From the NCBI RefSeq assembly GCF_000182925.2, contig NC_026504.1:3596001-3660000 (forward strand): a stretch of 64,000 bases of DNA, written 5' to 3'. Shown piece by piece: positions 46,773 through 57,984 of this stretch. This DNA comes from Neurospora crassa OR74A. Taxonomy: Eukaryota > Ascomycota > Sordariomycetes > Sordariales > Sordariaceae. Below the pieces are notes generated by a model. The model was not told where the DNA came from, ran no database searches, and saw only the letters and a program-made list of their open reading frames with translations. Numbering within the stretch: the stretch's first letter is position 1; the number at the start of each line of letters is the position of its first letter. Both the position numbers and the translations under genes were made by a program.

Positions 46773-47700
46773 TCATCCAAAACTCCTCCCCATCAAAAGC
46801 TCATAGTAAGCCCTCTGCTCGGAATCAAACAATAAAAAGTCATCATCAGCATCCCCAGCAGCGGCGCCACCACCACCACCACCACCACCGCTGCCGCCGA
46901 TACCGCCATGGTACGTCCCACCATAATCATTCCCATTCCCATTCCCGTTGATACTCCCATTTCCACCACCACCACCTCCTCCTCTCCCACCACCTCCGCT
47001 GCCGCCGCCGTTGAAATTATCATTAAAATTCTTGCTGCTGCTGCCATTCGGTCCGCCTAGCGGGTGGTGATACTGGTGATGGTGATGAGACATGGACATG
47101 GCGGACATGATTGGATCGGGATTCGCTCCCATGCTGTAAAAGTCGGCGATTGTCTCGTCGGGGGCGAACCCAAGGGGACGGAGGGTTTGAGATTCTCGGG
47201 AGGAGCTGTTGTTTGTTTTTGGAAGTCAATTACCATGAGAGACATAAAGGGGACCATGAGAAAGAGGGAAGAAGGGGAAGGTGATGGGAGGGATATAAAA
47301 CGTACGATTGCGCAGCGTCTTTGGCTACGATGTCTGAGAGGGTGGAGTCGTTGATTGTGAAGTTGGGTGGGGTGGTGATGGTGTTGAGGGTGTTGAGGGT
47401 GTTGAGAGTGGGTATCCCTTTGCTTGTGCTTGTGACAGGGACGGGGCGGGGTGCTGGTGTTGTTGTTGTTGTCATTGTTGTTGTCGTCGCTGTTGTTGCT
47501 GGTTGTAGTATTGGTGGCGGTGGTACCGATACCGACGGTGCTGGTGATTTCGTTGGGGATATCGATGCTCGTCTCCCTCCTTCTCCTCCTCCTGCTAGAC
47601 CCGCTTCCGCTGCGACGGACTGCCGTTGTTGCAGTTGCTGCTGCTGCTGTTGTTGTTGTTGTTGTTGTTGCAATTGCTGCTGTTGTTGTTGTTGCTGTTG

Positions 47701-47740
<40 letters not shown>

Positions 47741-48708
47741 AACTGAGCCAAATCCCTCGCTACTTGTCTCCTTTGTTCCGTTTCTCGTGCGAATCTTTTC
47801 GCGGGTGGCGCTTGTCCTCCTAGAACTCCTTGAGCAGCAACACTCGGAGACCCAACACCAAGACCGCTCATTTCTTCATCCTCCTGCTCCCCATCCTGTG
47901 TAAGAGCACTACTTCCTTCCCTCCCTCCATCCTCGCCTCCTCCCCCCATACCGCCCGCCGTCCCTGGCCTCACCGCCCCGAAGAAAGCCCGAAAAACTCC
48001 ACTCCCCTGCCACCGGGCAATCAATCCCTCCTGCGCATTCGCATCCTTGATACTCGCAATGATCTGCTTCCCCTGGGTGCCGGCCGCCCTCAGATGGCCC
48101 TCAATCAGGGCGTCCAGTCCGGGAATGGCGCCAAGTACAGCTCCCCATGCTGCGGCGCTCTCTTTGTACGTGTTGAGAGCTGTTCGATAACCCTTTTGAG
48201 GGCCCCGACGTTTGGTCGGACGCAGGTACAGACAGGGTTTGTTATGTTTGGTGCAGACGGAGCATTTGGGCTGGCCGTTGTCGCAGGGTTGATGGTTGAC
48301 GTGGCAGAAGTCGCAGCTGGGGTGGTTGGGTTAGTATGTGGGTTGGGGACAGAGAGAGGGAGCTGCTGGATGGGATGAGTGCATGCGGTTGGGGAAAAGT
48401 AAGACTCTGATAAATGAAGAAACTCACGCTCGTGAAGCCTTTTTGCGCTTTCGGGGGTTGACGGGTTCGGAGCCGGCGTCGGCGCCCGTGTCGGAGGGCG
48501 GAGGTCCCGGTGTTAATGTTGAGGGGCCGGAAACCGGAGCGGAAGCGGGAGTGCTGACTGATGGGCCGGTTTGTGGTTGTTGCGGCTGTGGGGGCGATGG
48601 ATGAGCCGAAGTGTGGGCTGAAGGAGTCGTGGTTCGAGACTGTCGAGTCTCATCGTGGGCATTATTTGGCTGTTGAGCCTGTTCCTCAGCGGCGCCGAAG
48701 TCCTCCAT
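46773..48708 (-). CDS. Zn2Cys6 transcription factor with polyQ and polyG tracts
   Basis: Fungal binuclear-zinc regulator of 574 residues, exons 48708-48428, 48316-47306 and 47205-46773 (- strand). The zinc cluster is complete: Cys95, 98, 105, 112, 115 and 122 with spacing C-x2-C-x6-C-x6-C-x2-C-x6-C, split by intron 1 just before the first Cys. A basic RKRKKASRA precedes it and LYLRPTKRRGPQKGY follows as the usual linker. A long glutamine tract at about residues 285-325 is encoded by mixed CAG and CAA. Glycine-rich and Asn/Gly stretches fill the last 80 residues, ending FLLFDSEQRAYYELLMG. There is no obvious fungal-specific transcription factor domain. The start chosen is MEDFGAAEEQ; the frame is open upstream but without another ATG. 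Target genes cannot be inferred. Confidence 0.85.
47625..47742 (-). repeat. CAG/CAA repeat encoding polyglutamine
   Basis: Mixed CAG/CAA tract giving about 40 glutamines in three runs broken by Leu. The longest pure CAG part is the end nearest 47742, the part most likely to change length. Confidence 0.85.
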
Positions 48709-50131
48709 CTGATGGTGCGTGTGAGACAACGTGTTCAAGGCGGACCCCCATAGACAGATGGAATTAATTGCCGGGAGACGCGCGTCAACTACGGAAAGAT
48801 AGGGCGATGGGATGAGGCTGAGATACGGATACGATGGGACCGAGCACTAAGCATGTGCAGCAAATTCGGGTGAAAATATTTTTGAGATATGGACGACGAT
48901 GAGATTGACGACGATGACACCTCCATAAGTTTCGTTGAGGAAATTGATAGCGCAGCCGCGTCGCTAATGGCTCGGCGCTGTTCATTCAGTTGCCAAGTGT
49001 TATTGTGCTACTAACAACGGAGCTAGCGCCGACGTCCCGTGCTTTATACCCCGACGCCGGGCTTGGCCACGATGAGGCTCTGTCTGGGTAGAGGAGTTGA
49101 CGATTATGGGCAAGGTAAGCTGAGTAAGATTATCATTTGTAACCATGGAGGGCTACGGCGGAATATCGAAAAATCCAAAGTGACATTGATGACTACTAAT
49201 CGGAGTGTCAGACATCATACACGGCACGAAGTCGGGTTGCCTTGTAAGACGGGACGATATCGCGAAATGATAGTGCGTTATCTTGACAACCTGGACAGTG
49301 TCAGTAATGGAATTCAAAGCACGGTCATGTCAAGGCCAACGAACACAGACAGACAGTCAAACAAAGTATTAGATAGGTAACTTTGGAACTCAAATCTTTC
49401 CTTCATGCCGACCTTTTCGTAAAACCAAGACCCAAGAGCCGGCGACGGTGAACATGGAAGAAGGGAAGAAGAAGCTCAAGAAGGAGGAGAAAAAAAGCTG
49501 GAGGGGCGGAGCGTGCTGAAGTGGAGAGTTAAGACCACCACCAAATGGGGATTGCGGGGAAAGCCCACTGAAGCTTGGCCTGCAACGGTGTGGTGGTTGC
49601 AGTGGGAAGGGTCTCAGGGACTCTCCCGTCTTCATCCGCTCCTCCACGGGGTAAAAGTAGGCTACCGAGCAACGGAAAAAGCTTTGATGGGAGTTACATT
49701 TTCCCGCTTCAGGCCGCCTCATGGAAATCCCGTTTGTCACAATCGGCTTTCCATCTGCCGAACGTCCAGAACATGGCCAAAACACCAATCACCGATTCTG
49801 GCGGTTGATGATAAGTGCACAATATTGACCTCACTCACTACCACGCCTTCCGACCACAACGGCTACATCGACGTTACATCGCCGTGACCCGGTCCCGATT
49901 CTGAGTTTGAGTGGGTATTCACATTTCGACCTTCAGCTTGCTCCTTTAGATAGATACCCTTGGATCCCCGGTGTTGGCCGACACATCTTTGACATCGACA
50001 ACATTTCCATCAGCAAGGCCACTCATCTCACAACACGAGGGATATTCGTAAAACGATACATGTAAGCGGCACCAGCACATCTACCTCGACATCTTCAACA
50101 GACAACACCACCTCATACACAGCCAGGAGCC
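48709..50131. other. Divergent promoter region
   Basis: Lies between the Zn2Cys6 gene (-) and the AROM-like gene (+). No gene is supported. Confidence 0.5.
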
Positions 50132-52656
50132 ATGTTAGGGCCAAGAAACGAGCGAGTATTTGACCCGAACGCATCCATCGTTCTCGTTGGATGTCGAGGA
50201 GCTGGAAAGCGTACCCTCGGATTCATGGGCGCCCTTCATCTGCGCCGCCGCCTAGTCACCGAGGACCACTATTTCGAAAAGCTCACTGGCATATCCCGCG
50301 GCCAGTTCCTCCTTCAGCACGGAAAGGACCTCTTTGCACGCCAGGATGTCGAAGTTTTCAAGCGCATGCTCGACAGCAACCGCTTCGGGTGCATCATCGA
50401 GTGCGGTATGAGCAGTCTCAGCGAGGAGGCCCAAGACGCCTTGCGCGAGTACTGCAGGACGAATCCCGTCATCTATATCCACCGGGAAAGGGAGCAAATA
50501 GCCGCCTTGTTGGATGCGACAGATGCCACGGCTCTTCTCAAGGCGGATGAAAAGCATAGGGAGTGCTCCAACTTTGAGTTCTACAACTTGGATGACTCAG
50601 CAACCCATTGCGTTGGTACCTCCACATCAGCGGATTGCCGACAGACGGTTCCTTCAAAACTACTCAATGTCCGGGAAGACTTCACAAAATTCCTGGATCA
50701 GATCACCGGCAGAGGCGCAACCAAAGCATGGCTGGAAAGCCCCTTTTCGGTTGTCGCCATTCCGCCCGAGTTCCGATCCTATTCATATACTTTGCGCCTT
50801 CGCCTCTCCTACCTGCAGGAACTGGACATGGCACTGGAAGAGTTTGAGGCCAGTGCAGATTGTGTTGAGTTCATCATCGATCAGTGGCCCGGCGATGTCG
50901 CTGAAGTGGTATCAAAGCAGGTAGCTCTCCTCAGGAGGAAGCTGGGGCTGCCCATCATTTACCATGTGGAAGAAAACCCCCGAGGACAACGACGAAGGGC
51001 GCCAGAGGAGAAGAACCCAGTGGACTCAGATCTGCTTGAACTAGGTCTACGATTGGGCGTCGAGTATCTAAGCGTGGATTTGCAGCGCGACGAATCTCTT
51101 ATACAACGGGCACTTCGTTACAAGGGCCGGTCCAAGGTCATAGGAAACTACTGGTACATGGGCTTCGGAGCTCCTCCATGGCACGATGACCAACACCTCG
51201 AGAACTACCGACGCGCACAGTCTCTCGGCTGCGACCTGGTCCGGATGGCTCGCTTCTCTACAGGCGACAGCCCCGTCGGATATCTCGAGTCCTTCAAGAA
51301 GCGGGTAGAGCAAACCATTCCCAACCCGCACCCACCCCTAGTTGCCTACGACTTCTCTGTCCTCGGCATCCGCACCCCCCTACAAAGCAAGATTCTCAAC
51401 CCCGTCAAACACCGCGACATGGACACCGACCATGACTTCCTCGCCATTATCAACACCTATTCACACTCCTTTGGCCTCGAGTTCCAACAGTTCCTCCTCG
51501 ACCCGCTCGAGTTCTACGTCACCGGCTCCAACGTCTCCTGGTCTCTTTCCCCCGCAATGCAGAACGCCGCCTACGAGTTCTCGGGGATGCCGCACACCTT
51601 CCAGGCCGTCACCTGTTCTACCTTGGACCGGCTCACCCAGATTTGCTTGTCCGACACCTTTGGCGGTGCCAGCCTGACCGCTCCCTTTAAACTCGCCATC
51701 ATGCCCCAGCTCAAGGTCAAGTCGCACCACGCCACCGCCATTGGCGCCGTCAACGTCGTGCTGCCGCTTCGAGGCAAGACTAACGCGATTCTGGACCATG
51801 CTAACTCCCGCAACAAGGCCGGTGCGGCGCAGGAGTTCTTTGGCGATAATACCGATTGGAGCTCCATCTTTACTTGTCTCCGGCGCGCTATTAGTCCGAG
51901 GAATTACGTACAACCCTCCAAGACCACGGGGCTGGTTATCGGTGCGGGGGGCATGGCGCGTGCAGCTATTTATGCACTTATTCAGCTTGGTTGCAGAAAC
52001 ATTTTCATCTATAACCGAACGGTGGAGAGGGCGAGGGAGGTGGCGAATCACTTCAATAATTGGGCTGAGGGGCAGCAGGGGATGGTTGCCATGGCGAAAA
52101 CGAGTGCGAATGCGTCGCAACTGCCGACACTGGAGATTTGCAGGGTCATTGAGAGGTTGGCGGATCCGTGGCCGGAGGGTTATCAGTTGCCTACTATGGT
52201 TATTTCATGTGTGCCCGCGACGAGTCTGGACGGGACGCCGCCGGCGGATTTTGTGATGCCGGAAGGGTGGTTGAGGAGTCCGACGGGGGGTGTGGTTGTT
52301 GAGGTAAGCTATTGCTTTTACTTTACTTATCAGCCTGCTATGTACAACTCTCCATCACTTCCTGTTCCCTTGCGCAAAAATATTCCATCACCAACACTAA
52401 CTGACAACCTTCACAGCTCGCCTACGAACCACTCATCACGCCCCTAGTTGCTCAAATGTACGCCTACCGAGATCAAGTTAATCCTTCCTGGGTTGTCGTC
52501 GACGGTCTCGAGGTCGTTGCGGAGATGGCCATCGAGGCCTTTGAGCTTATGACAGGACGGACGGCGCCCAAGAGACTGATGAAGGATGTTTGCAGGAGGA
52601 CGTGGGAACAACAGCAGCGAGGTGGTGGTGATGGGGCTTCGGGGTTAGTCTTGTGA
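50132..52656 (+). CDS. AROM-like protein of the quinate-repressor (QA-1S/QutR) type
   Basis: 803 residues, exons 50132-52303 and 52417-52656. The domain order is shikimate kinase-like, type I dehydroquinase-like, shikimate dehydrogenase-like, equal to the last three domains of AROM and to the quinate repressors QA-1S/QutR. The P-loop region reads GCRGAGKRT (residues 20-28): Arg27 replaces the Thr of the AROM GKTT motif. In the dehydroquinase-like part the positions of the active-site His and Schiff-base Lys appear as VIGNYWYMG and GCDLVRMARF, so both look lost. The dehydrogenase-like part keeps LTAPFKLAIM, FFGDNTDW, the nucleotide-binding VIGAGGMARAA and, across the intron, VVVELAYEPLITPL, but has VSWSLSPAMQN where enzymes have HSxSP. 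This fits a sensor or repressor rather than an enzyme. No other quinate gene lies in the window. Confidence 0.88.
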
Positions 52657-54310
52657 TGATTGAACGCCTACCTTTTCTACTTACGCCTACTTCTTGATTT
52701 GATAGATCACGTACCAGACCAAGCTGGAGCTTTGTTGATGTTATGTGAGTGACCAAGACCGTTCTGGTGTTGAGGCTCCATTTTGATTTCGGCGCGATAC
52801 CTGATAGATATCCAACATCCTTGAGAGTATCTTTCGCTGTCCCCTACTATGCAACCCAATAAATCTAGTTGACCATCTTGTCTTACCAAAGTTCAATCCT
52901 GCAAAACGGATCAACACGCAGCAAAGTTCACCTTGTCTCTTCGCTATACAAATGTGTACCCCCGTCACCAACCAGACATTGCACTTCACTAGTTGCTGTC
53001 ACAAAGGTCTCGAGAACATTGTCGAGGGGGCATGAATTATGAGACCGTCCAACCGGTGGGAGTATATGGACACGTGAAGGTGAAGGGCAGGGTGGGTGCT
53101 AAAATCATGAAGTTCCGCAACGCTGCGCCTGTGGCAGCTGGTGACTTTGGCGCCTTGGGTTTTTCCCCACTGGTGGAAGGTTTTGGGCGTGTATGGGTGG
53201 AGTGCAGTAAAGGTGGACGCCTAAGGGTTTGATGTCCCGGCATTCCAGGAATCTGGTACATGGTTGTTCATCTGCAAGTGTACATACTGGATCCGGATAC
53301 GAACTTTGTGCGTCTTGTATCATATCCTTGAACCCAACTCCCAGGCAGCTCCTAGATGGAAGAACTCCCAGAAGACTTCAGCTGACATAATATACCTTTA
53401 CAATAATCGTGATTCCTATCACCCGAGCATATGTCTGGCAGACTTCTACCTTCTCATCATCTATCAAAAAAGATATGGTGTTTGGTGGATTCCGCGAAAT
53501 TATATTGTCAGGACCGTAATCTTACGATCGTTTGCCACCGTATCAGACGTACTCCGGTCATGCAATCAAGAGTTCAAGATTTTGACACAGATTCCCTGCT
53601 TTGGCTACATAAAGTATGCTCTTCGGATAATTTCTTGGTCCAGTTCAGTGCTGTGCAGGGAAACGATGCATGAAAGTTACGGAGGTGAGGGGACATAATC
53701 GGGCGGGGGCTGTCTGATATTGGTTGTTTAGTGATGGTGATGGTGAGTGGTAACTTTGACGGTTCACTCAACTACTGAGTCTAGTATCAGTTCGTCTCGT
53801 TTTTCCTCACCTCAGTTTATCTTTTTTTTTTTTTTTTTTTTCTTCTTTTTTTCTTTGTCGGGATTCTTCTAAGATCAAATTAGCGGAAGTGGCAGGTCAG
53901 ACACAAGTGAAGACAAGATGTAAGGTTGCTGGTTTAGAAAGTGGAAGGAACGTCTGGCCGCATGTACATACCTTGACCTCTGCAATGCAGAGCAAGACCT
54001 TGAGAGTGTTTTGACAATGGAAAATAACAAGGAAGAAAAAAAAACAAGTGTTCTTCTCGCTACGCACAAACTATTTATTCTCCTCTCTGCCAACTTCTCA
54101 TTACGCTACTAAGAAAAAACAAAAACTTTCGTCTCGCCCGAACACACTCAAGAACACCCAAGCAACTTCTGCCTCTCTTCAACTACTTTTCACTTTCTCC
54201 TCCTCTTACCGCTCTCAAGCCACTTGCCGCTGCTCTCATCAACGATAACTCCATTCCAAACTTCTTCCCCAGACACTGCTCAAACCGGTGATGCAGACGT
54301 GGTTTCTACA
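52657..54310. other. Intergenic region
   Basis: No gene supported. Contains a T-rich tract with a run of 20 T at 53822-53841. A 144-codon + strand frame at 53264-53698 shows no motif and was not called. Confidence 0.5.
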
Positions 54311-55261
54311 ATGGCAAATCAAAGCAAGATCTCCTTCTTGAGCCTCCCAGTCGAACTCAGAATCCGAATTTACAGGCTGACGTGGGACCTGGACCCTGAA
54401 CCGTACACCTTCTCAATCATTTTGTACCATAACCCAGGGTCCCTGAAACACGATCTTCTCAAAGATCAGCTAACTCAGCTTCGGAAACTCAACAGCCTGT
54501 GCAGGTTCATCCGAAGCGAAGCCCTCTCCGAATTCTTCTGGCAGACGCAAGTCTATTTGCGTCATGAGCCCTACTCAAACATAGACGGTGCTTGGTATTC
54601 GGACGAGTATCAGCAGGGTCTCGACCTGATCATCAGGGATCCTCTTCTCGCCAAGTATACCAGGCACGTCTACTGGGCCATAATGCTCGATGAAGATGTG
54701 GACGATATCGATCGGCACAAGCACAGAGGCATTCGAGAGTACACACCGGAGTTTAAGGTGCCTGACATGCCCTGGCCCTGGGAATCGTATTACTTTGTCA
54801 TGCGGCTACCGAATCTGACGACTCTCCATGTCGATGTCGAAACCTACAAAGACTGGCGCGATTTGCGCATGTGGTCTCGCTGTATGGCTGAGCTTTATGA
54901 GTGGCCCACAATGAAGAAGATCACTCTTCGACTTACCTTCAAAACAGCCAAGAGCATTGTCAGGAAGGCATACCGTTCGCGATGGGTCAGGCGAGGACGC
55001 TCACAGGAGCGGTTGACAAGGAATATCTTGAACCATCTCCTGACATTACCCAAGGTATGTCTCTTCCATCTTGCCATGGTCATCTTTGTACCGTATTCCC
55101 AGGTCTTTTATCTTTGATACGTCAAAACCGCAGACAATGTGGATGGTTATTTGACTAATCTTCCGCCTCGACAGGATACGTATCAAGACGCTCCATGCCA
55201 TATCATCCAAAACCATTTTGGCTACCAGTGTCCCGTATGGCGCCGTGAGAAGCGGTTCTAA
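54311..55261 (+). CDS. 2EXR/F-box-like family protein
   Basis: 276 residues, exons 54311-55054 and 55175-55261. MANQSKISFLSLPVELRIRIYR begins the conserved block, followed by LLKDQLTQLRKLNSLCRFIR, EALSEFFWQTQVYLRH, YTRHVYWAIM and RLPNLTTLHVDV. The terminal exon is 28 codons plus stop and reads ...CHIIQNHFGYQCPVWRREKRF, aligned with the HLGCLNPxW end of the 20-30 kb paralogues but more diverged (HFG for HLG). The intron is 120 nt with a GTATGT donor, GACTAAT branch and ACAG end. The frame extends 29 codons upstream of the ATG without another ATG. First of two tandem members here; function unknown. Confidence 0.78.
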
Positions 55262-55858
55262 GGGATGTTCGAGGAAAACAGAAAGACAGTAAGGTTCTTG
55301 TTTACTCTATATATACATTCACGCACATCTTCCTAAAATTTCTCCAACCTCAACCGGCTCTTACCTTGCCTGTATGGCTTCTGGAAGTTGTTACTTACCG
55401 ATACCTCTAACTTGTGGGATACCGTATTTTCATCCAAGGTCGACGTCATACTGGCTTCCTGACCATTCACCCCGAGCTCGTGCCTGCCGTGTATCTGAAG
55501 TTCTTTCCACAATCCTCAAATTGTGGGCTCTTGCGCACCTCCGCCTCGACCTTGACCCGTTCCAAATTGTTGCCCGGCCGTTCCTTTTGGCGCCCATTCA
55601 CTATGCTTCCATTCACTGGCCCTCCCGTCCTGGGTATTTAGGCTGCCCTCGCTGCTTTTTCCCTTCTTTGTTCCTACTACCAGAATCAACATCTTTTCGT
55701 CGTCCCAGTCCAACACAAATCTATCCTTTCGCACCGTTTTTGATCTCCCGCCTCTCAATCCGTCAGTTATTTCATCACTTTTCCATTTTTCTGCCACATC
55801 AACCTCAAGGCAAATCACAGAAGCTCCTTTGGAGCTGGAAGCCCTTTCCCGAGACAGA
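55262..55858. other. Spacer between tandem 2EXR-like genes
   Basis: About 600 bp holding the 3' end of the first gene and the promoter and pyrimidine-rich leader of the second. No other gene seen. Confidence 0.55.
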
Positions 55859-56923
55859 ATGGGCTCTCATTCGGTATTCCCCTTTTTGCGCCTTCCGGCT
55901 GAGCTCAGGCTTGAAATCTACAAGCACGCCTGGACTGTTTCGGAGGAAGACCATGTGTACCGAGTCGACTTCCGCTACAAGGACAGCAAGTTCAGGCCTA
56001 CAGTTGACTACCTGAAAGCTCAACTTTCAGCAATTCGCAAGCTTGGTGCTATCAGCCAGCGCATCCGAACGGAGTCTTATTCGGAGTATTTCGACCACAC
56101 GCAAATCATGCTCCGCTACGAACGCGTCATAGACATCGACGACTCCATTGGTGACCACGTCTGGGATGACCGCAACAGAAGCGCGCTGTACATCATCGGC
56201 AGTTCATACCTGCTTCAGACCCAGGCGCGGCACGTTTACCTACATTGGCCCGCTCGTTCAGAATACCATATACTCCAGGTACTTTTTGGCTTGAGGCGTG
56301 TGGACATCCGGATGCAAGAAGAGCTGCTCAACGAGCAGTGGGCATTTGAGTGTCTCTCTCGCTTCAAGAACCTGAGAAGTCTGGAAGTTCATATGTGTGA
56401 AGGCTTGGACGATCTCATATTAGATTATTACTCGAGGGAATACAAGCATGAGAATTTGCATAAGCATCGGCATCCCCATTTCGTCCACGGTTACAATGGC
56501 GGAAAGAAACTCAAGCGCTTGTTTTATGACGGCGAGCGCCGCGCAAAGCTGATCGAGGCGTTGAAGACGCACCATCAAAAGTTGGAGAAGGCGGTTGTGC
56601 GGACGGATGTTGACGATCCCGAAGCTATCAAGGATTTGAATGAGCTTCATGCATTCAAGTGGTGGCGCCGACTCAAGAAGGACATCGCAGTTTTGGCCTC
56701 CGAAGGCCCTTCCAGCGCGGTATGTACATGATTTCCAATCTGCGTGCAATTGACCCATCCTTCCCAGCCCCTTTGCATTTGGTTCACAGTAGAAGTAGAG
56801 GGAGCAGTCCACTAACATACCCTTGTGCAAATATGGTAGAAAGGGAAAAAAGAAAACACGTACGTGTTCAAGCAACACATCGGCGGCCTCAAGACTCGGT
56901 GGCCGAGGGCATCCACGTCATGA
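55859..56923 (+). CDS. 2EXR/F-box-like family protein
   Basis: 314 residues, exons 55859-56719 and 56840-56923. Conserved features: FPFLRLPAELRLEIYKHAW, YLKAQLSAIRKLGAISQRIR, ESYSEYFDHTQIMLRY, ARHVYLHWPARSEY, LSRFKNLRSLEVHM. The terminal exon is 27 codons plus stop and contains FKQHIGGLKTRW, matching the family end. The intron is 120 nt, the same length as in the gene just upstream, with GTATGT, CACTAAC and GGTAG. The start is the ATG at 55859, directly before the conserved block as in the paralogues. An insert rich in His, Lys and Tyr (residues about 195-225) is specific to this copy. Confidence 0.78.
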
Positions 56924-57984
56924 TTTTCGAGCGCGCAAGCGACTGTACGCAGACCATGCCAGATGGTGAGAGGTAGAAGATCCGTCTGGTATTCGTGACG
57001 GCTTGGCGTAGGAAGATTCAAAACGGTGTTGAGTCCATGTATTGTGAAAAGCATGATCCATCGGATGGGGAAGACTTTAACTCGTCAGAACACCCATGAC
57101 GTGGAGCTACGGACCATAGGACAAGATATAAGGCAAAGAAGACCAAGAGACAAAGGAGCCGAGGGAAGGAGTGGTAGAAGTAATGGAAGGGAACAGTAAA
57201 CAAGAGGTGGAGAGATACAACGATTTGATGGATATGGTTGATATGGAGAGAAAAAGTAGAAAATGCCCGGACTTTGATACACAATCCCTGGAAGCACACC
57301 AGACTTCCAACCAGTTAACTATCTTCATGGCGTATCCTGATGAATAGCTTCCTTCGTTTCCCTTTATAATAAACCTTTTCTGTTCCTGACAACACCCCCC
57401 TCCTCACAATGTGACGTACCTTCTGCATATCAATTGCCATCCTCCACCATTGCGGGACAAAGAAGCAGCTAAGTTCGCTGTCCTGGGCAGGCACACTGGA
57501 GATGCAACTGGTAGACCGGCGGGAAGACAAAGTTCGGGATGTTCTCTAAGCTGGAACGATGACTTGACGAGTATTATTAGGAAATTACAGAAGACAGAAA
57601 GGGTGCTTTTACCTACTTATTTATTTGCATGCCATTTTATTCCAAGTATCACTCGTTCTTAGAAAAAGGTTGCCTTTGTTTCCTCTTGCTACACCGTACA
57701 TTCCACAAAGGATCAACCAGGGAAATTCTCACGGTAAGCGTGGCCCGCAGACGGTAGGGTAGGCAAACACACACCAACTGTTCTTCTCTCTCCCTTTTGC
57801 CCTGTCTTGCACCATAGTACCTAGTACCTAGTTCCCAAAGTCCCCAAACATGAGTTTATCCATCAATAGTATCTAGCATACGTATGCCAACAACCTTCTT
57901 TCTCCCCTGTCCTCTGACCATCCCATCCCATCCCATCCCATTTCATTTCGTTTCTCTCACATCCGCAGAACCATCACCAACGGT
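56924..57984. other. Convergent intergenic region
   Basis: 3' regions of the second tandem 2EXR-like gene and the PI 4-kinase gene. CATCC/ATCCC short repeats lie at about 57924-57946. No gene supported. Confidence 0.55.

Noticed and set aside
53264-53698. 144-codon open frame on the + strand
   Set aside because: No family motif, rare aromatic-rich composition and no supporting promoter or splice signals.
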